Position numbers and translations under genes: made by a program
The notes under the pieces: model-generated
The model's input: only the letters and a program-made list of their open reading frames with translations
What the model was told of the DNA's origin: nothing
Databases searched by the model: none
Origin: Puccinia triticina
Lineage: Eukaryota > Basidiomycota > Pucciniomycetes > Pucciniales > Pucciniaceae
Reading direction: 5' to 3'
DNA: 64,000 nucleotides
Assembly (NCBI RefSeq): GCF_026914185.1
Contig: NC_070558.1
Span: 2,914,001-2,978,000 of the forward strand
Part shown: positions 35,607 through 47,000 of the stretch, in pieces
How the letters are laid out: every line of letters starts with the position of its first letter
How positions within the stretch are numbered: position 1 is the stretch's first letter

Positions 35607-36370
35607 TTAATAAGTGATAGGAGTGGTTAGCTCAAGATAAGTTTCTCGTGACATAGTATAAAAAGGTTGTTATTCAGTATGTAAGAGTTGTTATATGTAA
35701 GTAAGAGGGTTGAGTGGGTACGTAAGTGTTTTGGGTGATGGGTGAGTATAAAAATTGATGAGTAATAAACTGAGGAACTACAAATGGGGGGAGAGAGCTC
35801 CTTATATAGACAAATGTGAGGGGTTTTGGCTCCAGGGAAGCCCCTGAGTGAGGTATTTTAGCTGGCCTGGGCTGTACAACATGAGGGAGTTAAGAGGGAG
35901 TGGCTGTGTACAATTTATGCAAGGGGTGCATACATGAGGAGGGGCTGTGCCAAATGATGTCATAGTTCATGCAAGGGGCACATAAGCTGTGCAGGGAATG
36001 ATCATGTGATGTAATAAGACCAAACAAAGTGGAGTTGGAAGGAACTAGAATGTGGGGACCATTCAGTTGAGGGGGCACAGCCTGCAGGGGCAGTGCTGCA
36101 TGATGTCATGTACATAACAAACAAACCCAAACCAATATACATAGTGGAGATAGAATTGTGCGGGGAATGTGACTTGAGGCGCCTGACAGGTGGTTGACTG
36201 GGTGCTACAGGTTGTCCAAAGGGTCTAACTTCCAGTGTAGTGGGGCTCCAGTGATGCTTCCAGTGGGGAATAGGGGTTACTTTAGCCGTGGTGTCCAATG
36301 GATGGTATCTTGAGGCCTTCTATACGTACATGAGAAAAACTTTTGATTTTTCACATTTTCAAGTACCACA
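35486..36370 (-). repeat. Solo LTR of a related Ty3 family, inverted
   Basis: 885 bp. On the minus strand it starts TGTGGTACTTG and ends GAGTCTTACA. The segment around 35486-35630 is clearly related to the end of the intact LTR, including GCAAGCTCTGCCCTTCT and AAGACCCACCAAG. It is flanked by the 4-bp direct repeat CCGC (35482-35485 and 36371-36374). No internal element sequence remains, as expected after LTR-LTR recombination. It is much more diverged than the neighbouring pair. Confidence 0.85.
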
Positions 36371-37036
36371 CCGCATTTAAGGCAATTGCAAAGGGGGGTC
36401 ATCAAAAATTAACCCTCAAACTGTGCACGCGCAACAGCGGAGGGGGTTGATTTGACTCTCTGGCTGGAATTTCAGCGCAGCGAGTCGACTGGCGCTTTGT
36501 ACCTGCCAGAGGTACCCCTACTTATAGGCACATCGTCTGATGTTAATCTGACCGCATCCCAACCGTTCCCACCACAACCACAACACATCCTGCCTCTCCA
36601 CGCCTCACATCAATCTTGGTCAACACCATTGTAGGGCCCGCTACGCCCCTCACAATGATTGCCCAAGCTCACACATCACCATGCCACATATCCACGGTCA
36701 TGCTACAGCCCGACTCTTTCAATCAATCTATCCCCACAACCCAAACACCGCGGCCAGGAACCCCGCTCCAAGCCCCTCCAACGACCCACACTTGCCCCTC
36801 CGCAGGTCCCGACCCCATAGACAACTGGCGAGCGTCAACGGCAATTGAAAGACAACGACCATCTCCGCTGTGCCCGCTCCAGACGCTTTTTCCCGGAGCC
36901 TTCCCCCCGCCGCTATTGATAGCACTCCAGACGGGAGAGTGAGTCTCACGAACAGACGACCGGATTCGTGGACGGAAATGGATCGTCTGAAGAGGAGTTG
37001 GAGGACGGGGAGGGGCCGTGAACAGAGGAGCGGGCG
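36371..37036. other. Pro/Ser-rich decayed coding-like sequence
   Basis: Short frames with Pro/His/Ser bias on the plus strand, none continuous. Possibly the 5' part of the pseudogene that follows. The 197-codon minus-strand frame 36728-37321 is its shadow. Confidence 0.35.
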
Positions 37037-37375
37037 GACAAGGAGCAGCGCAGGTATCGCGACGAGATGGCCCAGTACTATGTTGAACTCAAAGCCTACG
37101 AATGGCGTAAACGTGAGCAAGACCTCTACTTCACCAAGATCATGAGTCCCTGTAAAGCTGGCGGGCTCTGACAAAGAGAATCCACCGACAAGTACTTCCA
37201 ACGCAGCTGCCAGTCCTTCAATGACACGTGTGCCCATAGTCAAAAGTTCTTGCTTGCTAGCGCCTGCTCCACCCTTGACAACTCCAAACTGACAGCATAA
37301 GAGCTCGATGAGGCCAGTCACAAAGCTCTACCAATCGTCGAGGCAGAACAAGAGACCATCAAGGCCGCCGCTGTC
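37037..37375 (+). pseudogene. Decayed ORF remnant with two in-frame stops
   Basis: One frame reads well (RRYRDEMAQYYVELKAYEWR, then TDKYFQRSCQSFNDTC and HSQKFLLASACSTLDNSKL) but is broken by TGA and TAA. The charged helical pattern with alternating aromatic residues indicates a former protein. The family is not recognised. Confidence 0.6.
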
Positions 37376-38294
37376 CCTAGGCCTTGGTGTCTCCCATCCC
37401 AGCCGTCATGAATCCTCCAACCCATCAGAACAACACTCCACCAAAGAATTCATCTCCAACATCCTCAATGCCAAAGCCCAGCTCTCCTTCCGCTCATGAA
37501 AACCGCCGGCGAAGCCCGTCCCAAAGAAATCCTTTGTCAAGCCGCCACACACCACTCCCTCAGTCCGCCCAGTGCGCCATCTCTGCCTCCCTTTCTGCAC
37601 ATCTCAACCAGCCTCACTTGCCTAACCACGCCACAATCAGTCCGCTCCAACTCCCCGTGCCCTCTGCATACTACTCTTCCTCCCTGTAGGACATTATCTC
37701 AATGTGACTTTCTGCAGGCTTTGTTGGGTTGCCCGTGGCCAACTCAGTCTGAGTACTTGGAGTATGAAGAATCCTCATGATTCAAGTAATTAGATAAACA
37801 GAAACCATAGCACATGATTGCTAACACGGATAAATGTATTTAAGGTCAGTTTGACCATTTCTGATCACAGCAGGGTTCAAGTGCAAACCCATTCCATGAG
37901 GAGAATATTACTATCTCATTTCAGGTAGGGAAAAAGTGTCACTATTGGTATATCAAGGAGAAAAGTTCAAATTGAGCTAATGTGGAAGTCCTACCTATTT
38001 TTACACTAAATGTGAAAAATAATGTAAATTTTGAATCATAAATAAATTCAAGAGATGTTTATTCTTGGCTAAATCACTATAGACAAACTGGGGTGAGGCA
38101 AATGGATGCACTGCATGATGACGGTCATGAGGATCTTGTGGGTAGTTGAAGTGGAAACATTATCATTTGTGTGGGGTCAAGTGTGAAAACCCACTTTTAA
38201 TACTACATTCATCACATACAAACAAAAGGGGTTTGAGAAATCTAGACCTGTCATAATTACAGGTCTGAGGCCCTGTTTGGCACCGTTATAATTA
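37376..38294. other. No gene seen
   Basis: AT-rich sequence. The Ser/Pro-rich short frames near 37400-37780 overlap each other in all plus-strand frames and are not supported. The right part contains GAGGCCCTGTTTGGCACC at about 38274-38291, which recurs inverted at about 42642-42660. Confidence 0.4.
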
Positions 38295-38627
38295 TAGGTG
38301 ATATAATTTCTGATTAATTCAATAAAAAATACAAAATTCAACATAAAGCCTCCAAATTTTTTTTGTAGGCAACCTACAGTGCTGGTCTCTTCAACTGTGA
38401 ACCCAGAATCAACTTATCCAGCCATCTTCAGCACCATAATACCATTATATCACTTCATATTGGTCAAAAGTGATATAATGGTATTATGGTGCTGAAGATG
38501 GCTGAATCAGTTGAATCTGATTTCAAAGTTGAAGAGACCAGCAATTTAGGTTGCCTAAAAAAAAATTTGGAGGCTTTATGCTGAATTTTCTATTTTTTAT
38601 TGAATTAATCAGCGATTATATCACCTA
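38295..38627. mobile_element. 333-bp foldback MITE
   Basis: Arms of about 155 bp are inverted copies; the outer ends are TAGGTGATATAAT / ATTATATCACCTA. Shared blocks are AAAGCCTCCAAATTTTTTTT, TTGAAGAGACCAGCA (inverted in the left arm) and CATCTTCAGCACCATAATAC. The loop is about 15-20 bp near 38455. Non-coding. Confidence 0.85.
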
Positions 38628-39744
38628 CTAGAGGCCAAGGCGGCTGTGCCGCTGCAGGGTCTCAAGAGAAATGGTTGTCTTGCTGCACTGGTATACAATT
38701 GGAAAAAACACCAGAAAACCAAGAATTACTTCTGGAATCTCCCAAATTGATCAAAAAAATTTCCCCATCTTGTTTGGTTTCTTATGCAAAAAGTGATACA
38801 GTTTGCGGCCATTTTCCTACTAAGCCCTTTGCACACCCCTTATATTTCATTCTCTGTTGAAACACCATTGCAAATAGTTTATCAGCTCAAATATTATGCA
38901 ACATTGAAGAATTCCTGAAAGTTTTGGACTATGATTCTGTGTGAGTGTGTAACAACAAATTTATATGTGTTAGCAGTCATTTTACTACTAATCCTGCAGC
39001 TTACCTCTTATATCTCATCTTAATTTCCCTGTTATAAAATAAATAAAAAATCATAAATTTTTCAATAATTTACAATACTTTAACAATGTGTTTCAAGCTG
39101 CATTTGCAAAAGCCAGCCTGTAACTGCTGTTTTCAGGGGTATTCATTTATCCCTCAAGGCTACCTTTAGCTTACTATTTTTTTGATATTTTATGATATGC
39201 TACAGTTATGTGTAAATTTAACAGCCCACCGTTGTAGCACATAATTACCTCATGCCAAGGGCTGTCATGGCCTTGCTTGGCAAGATCTCACACCCACTAC
39301 AGAGTGCTTTTTTGAGCTCAAATCTGCTCATGATGATTCATGGGTTTGGCTCAGGAGTTAAGCAGTGCAGCTTTGAAACATGCAGGGAGAAAATTGGCCA
39401 AATAGTTCCCAAACTTGGCTGGAAAAATCAATTTTTTTGTAATTTGGAATGAGCAAAAGGTACATCCAAAAAGAGGGACCATCAAAAATTCATCAAATGG
39501 TTAATTAATCAACACTAAAGATCACAGAAAATCAAAAAAAGGACAAGACAAGGATATACCCAAAGGGGAACAATCAAGATTTTATTCAGAAAGATATCAA
39601 TTATTTAGCTGTGATCTTTATCAAAATTGATTTCTAAAAGTGGATAATGCTTTAGATTCATAAGATAATTTCTGAGATATAGAATCATTTTCAAGTTATG
39701 ATCCTCTATAGGTTGAGAATGCATAAGGACTCAGTAAGAGTGCG
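38628..39744. other. AT-rich, no gene seen
   Basis: Starts with CTAGAGGCCAAGGCGGCTGT (38628-38647), which recurs inverted at about 42806-42825. The remainder is AT-rich with no supported exon. Confidence 0.4.
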
Positions 39745-39865
39745 ATATATCCACTTGATGGCCGGTGTGTGCCGGTCATTGAGCGGGCTGAGACCCACTC
39801 GACGACTGGCGTGTGCCGGTCATCAAGTGGGTTATGTATCCACTCGATGACCGGTGTGTTGCTCC
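39745..39865. repeat. TGACCGG/CCGGTCA minisatellite block 1
   Basis: About 120 bp of alternating CCGGTCAT and ATGACCGG words with GGGTTATGTATCCACTCGAT between them. An almost identical block sits at 41880-42010 inside the FYVE pseudogene. Confidence 0.85.
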
Positions 39866-40437
39866 AGGCTGCTGTGTAGAAAGCAGAGCGGCATTCGGAC
39901 ACAGAACAGCGCCCTGGGACCCCTCTCGGCCCGAAACCAGCCTGATGCGAGGGCCTCACTTCTAACCCTCCTCGGGAGCGCGTCTCGGCTCTCACAAGCG
40001 GTGGGGGTCTCCAGCCATGGCCCGCGCCCCCACACCCAGAGCGCCGGTCCTGTATAGGCCCACTCTTCGGACATGCAGACGCAGGACACCCGCCAGCCCA
40101 GAGCCTGCGCGCCTCGCTCCCACTGCTCCATAACTTAAAGGGATGCACACTCCACCCCACGCGAATCATTCCTTCAATCCATTACACTTTCTTCCCAGCT
40201 GGCAATAACGATGTGACAAGGCGCAAAGAAACCATAAAAAAATTATAAATACATACGCAGAGAAACGAGAACCACGAGAGGATGCATGTGTGTATCTTGT
40301 GTCAGATACATGACCTGCCGGATGGGCGTTGTGGCACGGCCACAGACATCAAGAGTGCGCCTTGGCCAAGCAGAGGTTGGGCACAGGGCGATGTGGACAT
40401 GCGCGCTCCGCGATTGCGCGATGGATGGCGGGGCCAC
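39866..40437. other. GC-rich 3' flank of the FYVE pseudogene
   Basis: Markedly GC-rich compared with flanks. Minus-strand frames of 99-157 codons are open, but no domain or splice structure links them. It may be remnants of the captured locus. Confidence 0.35.
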
Positions 40438-42215
40438 TCATGCCAGGGCGGTTTTGACGGCAGCAATCTCGGCGCGTCTACGAAAGCGGGGGGCCCACGG
40501 CCCAAAAGCCAACCCTAAGCGCTCCCACACGCACACAAACACACGAAAAGGTGGGGGACGTAAAGATCGGAGAGGGAGGCGGACAGACTGGCGACGTCCT
40601 CGAGCTGGCGGGTCTCTCTGGCGAGGGCGAGGAAGGCCTCGATCTGGAGCTCCTGCTCGAGGAGCACGGAGAGGTTGACCAAGCGCGCATGGGTAGCGTC
40701 TGTGGGCCTGTTAGGGTCAGCAGGGTCGGCAAGGGAGGCGGAGCTGAGGGTCATGAGGTGGCGCCGATGGCTCGGGGTTTGAGAGGGCCCGTCAGGAGTC
40801 GTCGTTGTCGTTGGGGGAGAAGAAGAGGGTTTGGGGTGGGGCGTGGGCCGGGAGTCGAGCAGACCCAGGGAGCGGATGAGGCCCATGTGGTGGCGCAGGA
40901 ACAGGCCGGCGCGGGCGGCGATGGCGGCGATCAGGCGGGCCTCGGCGCCCGGATCAGCCGGGCCGAGGGCGACGAGCTTCTTGGAGAGTTGGTCAAAGAG
41001 GGCGAGGTTGGAGAGCAGCTTGCGGCGGATGGAGAGCAGCTTGAGGGGCGTCGACGGGCCCGGCGGAGTCTCGGTCGAGCCTGGATGTCTACACACACAC
41101 ACACACATACATACGCTCAGTAGTGTGACGGGGGGCTGAGAGTAAGACCACCCACTTGGCCCCCGCTAACGCCTCCTGGAACTCCCCGATCGCCCGCTCG
41201 ATCTCCTCCTGGACCTGCTTCAGACTGCTGTAGAGGGCCAGGTACTCGGGCGGTTTGGGGGGACAGGTCATGGCCTGGCGACGGAGGACGACAGCGAGAC
41301 AGTGAGCACAGACCCGGACGCCCTTTGTGGGCGTTGTTGTTGAGGAGGAGGGGGAGGGGTTGTGGAGGGGGGCAGCGATGAGGTGGCGGATGGAGGCGCC
41401 GGGGCGGTCGGGGAGGAGCCCTGTCTGGTGGCTGTCGTCGTCGAGGACGCGGATAGTGTTGCGGTGCAGGAGCGGGTCCCAGTCGACGCGGATCAACGAG
41501 GAGCATCTGCGGGGGCCGGCGGAGTGGGGCTTGAAGCAGACCAGCTGACCACAGAGTCTGCAGTGGTGTTTGCGGATCCGGAGGTCGAAGGGCGTGTGGC
41601 AGAGCGTGCAGTCGCCCGCCGAGGTGTCGTCCTGCCACCGGACGATGGCCTGCTCGTGGGCGCGGAGCGAGCCTGGCCGGGCCGCCAGCAGTTCGGAGCT
41701 GATGGTCAGCAGTTTCTGCGAGAGATTGTTGGTGGTGGTGGTGGTGGTGTTTTGGGGCTGGTGTGGGAAGTGGAGCAGGATGAGTTTCTCGAGCCGTTTC
41801 TGGAGCCGGGCCTCCTCGAGTCTCTTCGCCTCCTGGCGGGTTCTCCTTGCGGCGACGAGCTGGTCTGTGCGGTCGCAGTGGGTTATGTATCCGCTCGATG
41901 ACCAGTGTGTGCCGGTCATCGAGCGGGCTGAGACCCACTCGATGACTGGCGTGTGCCGGTCATCGAGTGGGTTATGTATCCACTCGATGACCGGTGTGTG
42001 CGGGTCATCGAGCAGGCTGCCGGGTCCGTTTCTGATACTCCTTGCTGCTGAGCTTGACCTTCTTGTCCATCTCAGCCATCAGGTCTTCCAGGCCTTTCAC
42101 CGACGCTCATTCGGCCGCGCCTTTGTCGACGAACTCTTGCCAGTTGGCGCCGCGCCTCGGGGCTCTGTCTGGGTGGCCTTGTTGGACCGAGGGGCGTGCT
42201 GAAGGCGTGGCGTGG
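40438..42215 (-). pseudogene. Disrupted PEP7/VAC1 (rabenosyn-like) FYVE protein gene
   Basis: Seen on the minus strand, in order: NWQEFVDKGAAE, then an in-frame TGA near 42110, then MAEMDKKVKLSSKEYQKRT. Next come a roughly 130-bp minisatellite block (41880-42010) that adds further stops, then DQLVAARRTRQEAKRLEEAR, and the FYVE zinc finger with CTLCHTPFDLRIRKHHCRLC. A helical exon (40515-41088) ends with LLEQELQIEAFLALARETRQ, resembling the Rab-binding C-terminus. The last exon ends AEIAAVKTALA, stop at 40438-40440. Known: Pep7/Vac1 and rabenosyn-5 bind PI3P and Rab5-type GTPases in endosomal fusion. Inferred: a copy that lost function by C-to-T nonsense and repeat insertion. Alternatively the minisatellite lies in an unusual intron, but no good donor is visible. 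Confidence 0.75.
41880..42010. repeat. TGACCGG/CCGGTCA minisatellite block 2, inside a coding frame
   Basis: Same units and order as 39745-39865, same orientation. It interrupts the conserved stretch between KRT and DQLVAARR of the FYVE gene, so it arrived as a discrete insertion. Confidence 0.85.
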
Positions 42216-42640
42216 GGCGTTCTTGGTTGGTGTTTCGCCAGGGCAATGGGCGGGCGTGGTATGAGGAGCGTCCCCGTGGCAGTTACGGGTTGGCGAGGCG
42301 TGGTGTGGCGAGAGGTGTGGTGCGGTGGTGCTGGTGGGTATGTATATAAGGGGAGGGAAGTGGGACCATTGATCCGCAGGGGATTCGGTTTCGTCCGCCC
42401 CCTCCCTGGGAGCCCCCTAACTGCTTGGTTAGGCCCTCCCTGGACAGCTTACCAACCGGCCCACTTTTGCTCGTTGCTCCGGCACAGCTGGAGGGTCATC
42501 CATAGGGCCTTCGGGTCTTCGGGGATATTCAACGTGCCAAGTGAGATTAAGGGGCACGTTTTGCCCCATTTTGTGAGAAAAAAACACCCCAAAACTTAGA
42601 TCTACAGATCTAGAATTCTGTGGATTTAAGAAAGTGGGAT
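42216..42640 (+). repeat. Promoter-like dispersed repeat, copy 1
   Basis: Contains TATATAAGG (about 42344), a segment CCCCCTCCCTGGGAGCCCCC and CACAGCTGGAGGGTCATCCA ending near GGGGATATTCAAC. The same ordered blocks occur at about 50380-50890. It resembles an LTR or another element end with a TATA box. No TG..CA boundaries or target duplication could be fixed. Confidence 0.6.
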
Positions 42641-43239
42641 AATTATATTGGTGCCAAACGGGGCCTGAATGTGAAGGTGTAAAACAAAAAACATAACCTT
42701 ACAGAGGCCTATAAAGTCTGGGTGCCTCTCAGGCCAAGATCACCATTAAGGGATGATTTCTTACCAGAGGGAGGCCAAACTAAAATTAAACCCTGCAGCG
42801 GCACAGCCGCCTTAGCCTCTAGTAAGGGCTAAAAACAAAAAATAGGACTTGTAGGTCTGCATCTTCAATGAAAAATGTTTACCAGATACGCTCCATGTAT
42901 TATATTTGTTTCAGAGTTGCAGGTACCTGGTATACCCGCCCAGCACACGCCAGTGGGTGCTGGGTGCGGGTGCGGGTGTCAAAAATTTGCAAAATTTCAG
43001 GCGGGTACCCGCACCTGCAGTGGGTACCTGGGTGCAAGAGACCATCTCTACTGGTGATTAAGTGGGGTGAATTGGGGGCAAGCCCTTTCATACATTCAAG
43101 GTGCCGAGGGCTTCACAATGGTAAGGTTCAAGAAGGCAGTTTCAAATTTTCATTCAGATATCTTATTGTGATCAGGAAAAAGAGTACAACATTTGCAAGT
43201 AAAATCAATGATCCAGCTACAATAAATTTAGCCACAGCC
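42641..43239. other. Mixed repeat remnants, no gene
   Basis: Holds GGTGCCAAACGGGGCCTG (inverted relative to about 38274), the inverted CTAGAGGC repeat (about 42790-42825) and a GGGTACCC/GGGTGCGGGT cluster (42917-43045). Confidence 0.5.
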
Positions 43240-43877
43240 TAAAACTGGATCAATACAATTCAATACAATATTCTGGGTTTTTTCATATCGCAACGTCACC
43301 GTGTTACCTTTTTTTTCAGTTACTGTTAACGGTAACAATTCTTTTTGCGCCTTGCACGTATCAAAACAAGTCAATTTTTGTAAGATTGTTACCAGTATGG
43401 TAACACAAATAACGCAACAATGGTGTTTTTCCAGCCAAAAAAGGCTAAAAAAAGCCAAAAAACCCACAATACCACTGCAATATTGACATTAGGGGGTTTC
43501 AAAGTTGGCCAGATGCAACTTGCATGCACTTTTGCAAGTCGGTGTTCAAGTTCATTCTTGAACACTGAGTTGCAAAAGTGCATGCAAGCCACACTGTACT
43601 ACACCCTCTAAGCCTGCTTGAATGTTTTTTTTGAAATTTGGTCTTCAATAAAAGCCTTCAACACCAACTTGCAAAAGTGCATGCAAGTCGTGCATGGCCA
43701 ACTTTGAATCCCCCTATTATATCAGCAGCAATATTGTAATGGCGGAAAATAGAATTAATGATCTAAATCTACTATTGGTAATGCACTGCTGTTACTGGTA
43801 ACAGTAACAGTAACATGCCAAAAATTGATATGATATTGTTATGTTACCGTTACTGGTATCATATTGACCCAGTGTTG
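43240..43877. mobile_element. 638-bp non-autonomous hAT-like element, copy 3
   Basis: Left end TAAAACTGGATCAATAC and right end GTATCATATTGACCCAGTGTTG are related to the left terminus of the hAT element (CAACACCGGGTCAATACG). Flanks CCACAGC / CCACAGG agree at 6 of 7 positions. The interior is rich in GTTACTGGTAAC words. A second MITE is nested inside (43491-43715). Confidence 0.7.
43491..43715. mobile_element. 225-bp MITE nested in the hAT-like element
   Basis: Inverted ends AGGGGG(T/A)TTCAAAGTTGGCCA and its complement, with direct repeat ATT at 43488-43490 and 43716-43718. The interior has repeated GCAAAAGTGCATGCAAG words in both orientations. The ends and 3-bp duplication resemble the hairpin MITEs at 9127 and 55359 (shared CAAAGTTGG), suggesting one superfamily. 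Confidence 0.8.
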
Positions 43878-44038
43878 CCACAGGCCAGTAGAATAGCACA
43901 GTTTAATGCCACTAAGACTACATATATCTTATATCAGCTGACACACAAGTCAAATTTTAAAAACCACAGCTGTTTTCACATTAGAGATGGAACTAGAGGC
44001 CAAGGCAGCTTTTCCGCTGCAAATTGTAGGCTCAGTTG

Positions 44039-47000
44039 CAACACCGGGTCAATACGATTTGATACGATATTGAGCCCAATTTTGTATCGAATCGATCCCC
44101 GTTATCTAAACGGACCGTTACCGTTAGCAGTAACGGCTGTTTCTGTGGCCGGGGGGTAGCGTAACGAGGGCGGAATTTTTTTTGGGCTGAGGATGCGGTA
44201 ACGAAACGCGCTGCAACGCGTGGTAGCGCCCTGTAACGCGTTTGACCCCTGTACCCCCCTGAGTTTCAGTGTCACCCCTGCAGTTTAATGGAATGCATTG
44301 TGAATAACTGTCCAGGATAAAGTCCATTACCCAACAGGATCTCTCAAAGCAGTCTGTAGTCATTTGATTCTCAAGAAGCCTTGTATTTGCTGTTCAAACT
44401 TCATTGTTGCCATTGTCCATTATAATCAAACTCATCAACAATGCCACCAAAATCAAACAATCAAACTAATAGTACCGAAGACGCGAATGCCAGCGGATAC
44501 GCGACGGACCAGTCTCAACTCCGTCGCTCCAATCGAGCTTCTTCTGTGACTGTCGAACCAGGCATGGTCCCAACTGGCTCCGACTCCCGGCTCAAACTGA
44601 CCAAACCAGCTAGAAAGGTGGCGGCCCCTTCTTCGGAATCTGGCGCTTCAACAGCCCCGGGCCCCAGGGTTAGGCCGAAGAAAAAAAGGGTAATTGAAGA
44701 GGAGTCGTCTGCAACGGAAGCCTCCCCTGCTATTATTGTCAAAAAAAAAACAAAGCCAAAGAAGACAACCACAAAGAGCTCAGCGGGGCAGGACAAGGTG
44801 CGTGTAGAAGGGTGATCTTACATTAAAAATTATGTTGACAATATTTCTTGCGTGTTTGTTAGTTGAACTCAAACGGCGAAGCCCATGACTTCAGTCAGGA
44901 TACAGATGCGTCGATTGAGATTGGTCCGAGGGAAGCTAAAAAAAAAATAGAAAAAGAGTGTGACGATATCTTGGATTACTTTGAAGAGCCGTTTCGGAAG
45001 AAAAACGACAAGATAAACACTCCGATAAATTATAAATGTAAATGGTGCGGAGAAATTTATCGTGCGCATGCGACTTCTAGAGGGAACTTGAAGGTACATC
45101 GTGATGGTTCCAATCAGTCCGAAAAGAAGAGCCACGGCTGCGCAAGGCGAGATGAAGCAAAGAAGAGAGGTGCAAAATTACCTCTCTCAGTGGCTGAGCG
45201 CAATCTTGCCCAAGCCAATGGCGGGGGTGATCCTAAGCAGCCCGCCATCAGCGGTTTTCTTCAGAACAAGCAGATCTTTGTCAATCGGGTTCTAAACCAA
45301 TTGATAATGATCTGGCAGATCCGACAGGCACTGCCATGGTCTCGGATTGAAGACCCAACACTTCGTGCAGCCTTTCAGTACACAAATCCAAAGGCTTTTC
45401 TATACGGTCAAAGGTGGTCGGCTGATGAGTCCAAAAAGTTGTACTCAATGCTCAAGAAGACAGTTTTTGACGAGTTGAATGTAAATTTTCTACACTTCCT
45501 TCTTGTGAATATGAGTGTATAACTGATACTGTTGTTTTTTGATGAAGAACCTCAACACCAAGTTCACCCTGATCCATGATGTATGGACAACAAAGGGGAA
45601 CCGGTTTGCCTTCATTGGTGCCTCAGTGGCTTACGTCAATTCAGACTGGGAGTATACAGTCCGACATTTGACTCTGAAAATGATTCCATGGAAACATTAT
45701 GGTCATTTGCTTGCGCGGCCCATTGCAAGCCTCCTCAACAAGAAGAAGTTGTTTCAAAAGATGTTGGCGCAGACTACCGACTCTGGCTCCAACAACAACA
45801 CCATGGCCGACGAAATGTATAGCTTGTTATATGCCAATGAGCCGCCAAACACAGACTCATGGGATCCAATGACTATGCACATCCGGTGCTTCTGTCACAA
45901 GCTGGCCTCAATGCTTTATCACTAAAAACTCTTCCTCCAGAAAAAACGAAGGAGTCTGTCTTAGGATTCTTCCCCATTCTGGGGAGAATCTCCGAGGAGG
46001 CTGAGGAAGATCTCAATGGCGCGGCTGGATTAGCGGCTCCTTCAGAATCACCGGCCCTCGCACCTTCCCTCATAGATGATTGTGCTTCTGAAAGCGACTA
46101 CGGAAATGCCAATGATGAACTCTCTGATACGGATACCGGCAACTCTCGCGATGCTCTCAATGGCAATCAACCTGCCGCTGCAGCAGCTACGGCAAAGCAC
46201 AATAAGACTAGCGAGATTCAAGTACTCATCAACAAGCTTGATACGGTGATCAAACAGATCACCCGATCTGCCGCTCAGCGAGGCAGTTTTGATCGTATGG
46301 CAGCAAAATTAGGCGTAAAGGTAGCGCCATTGATTGCCGGTTATGGCATCCGATGGAACATAAAATACGAAAGCCACCGCAAAGCCATTGATGCCAGAGA
46401 AGTAATTGACCAACTTCTTAAGGAAGATCAACAGCAGAACAAAGCTGGAATATTCAATGATGTACTGTTTTCTCCTCGAGATTGGAAAAAGATTGACGAC
46501 TTGAATCGCGAGCTTGAGGTATATGGGTTTCATGCTAAACATAATTGCTCTGCTATTATACTGACACAAAAAACATCCACAGGTCTTTGTCAAACTAACC
46601 TTACACATGGAAGGAAATCAGGGGACCGGCGCGCATGTGATACCGAAATATCTAGAGCTTAAGGAGCAGCTCTCCGGAAAAGTGGACCGGTCAAAAGAGT
46701 CCGACATGCTGTATCCAATGTACTGCTCAATGCTGGTGTGTGTGGAGAAGTACTTGGCCGAAGCCATGGCGTGTGAGACACTCCAACTGGCGACTATTCT
46801 GCATCCGTGCTACCGGATACATATCTTCAAACTTGTGTTTGGACCAGACAGTGCCGAGGTCAAGGAGTGCGTTGAACTCCTCAATCGCAGATTCAAGGAT
46901 TACAAGGAAAAACCAGTCTCAACATTGGACGCCCCCGAAGCAGAGGTCACCCTCATTGAAGAACCACGGGACTCGGAGACAGAGCCGTCCTCACTCATGG

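Noticed and set aside
36728..37321. 197-codon minus-strand frame
   Set aside because: Antisense to the decayed plus-strand ORF with better coding character; low-complexity Leu/Gly composition.
40551..41123. 190-codon plus-strand frame and other GC-rich frames opposite the FYVE gene
   Set aside because: Shadows of the minus-strand coding sequence, Gly/Arg/Glu-rich because of high GC; no independent motif.
38274..42660. Second candidate terminal repeat pair GAGGCCCTGTTTGGCACC / GGTGCCAAACGGGGCCTG
   Set aside because: The order relative to the CTAGAGGC pair is not mirror-like and flanks show no duplication, so these are better read as pieces of dispersed repeats.
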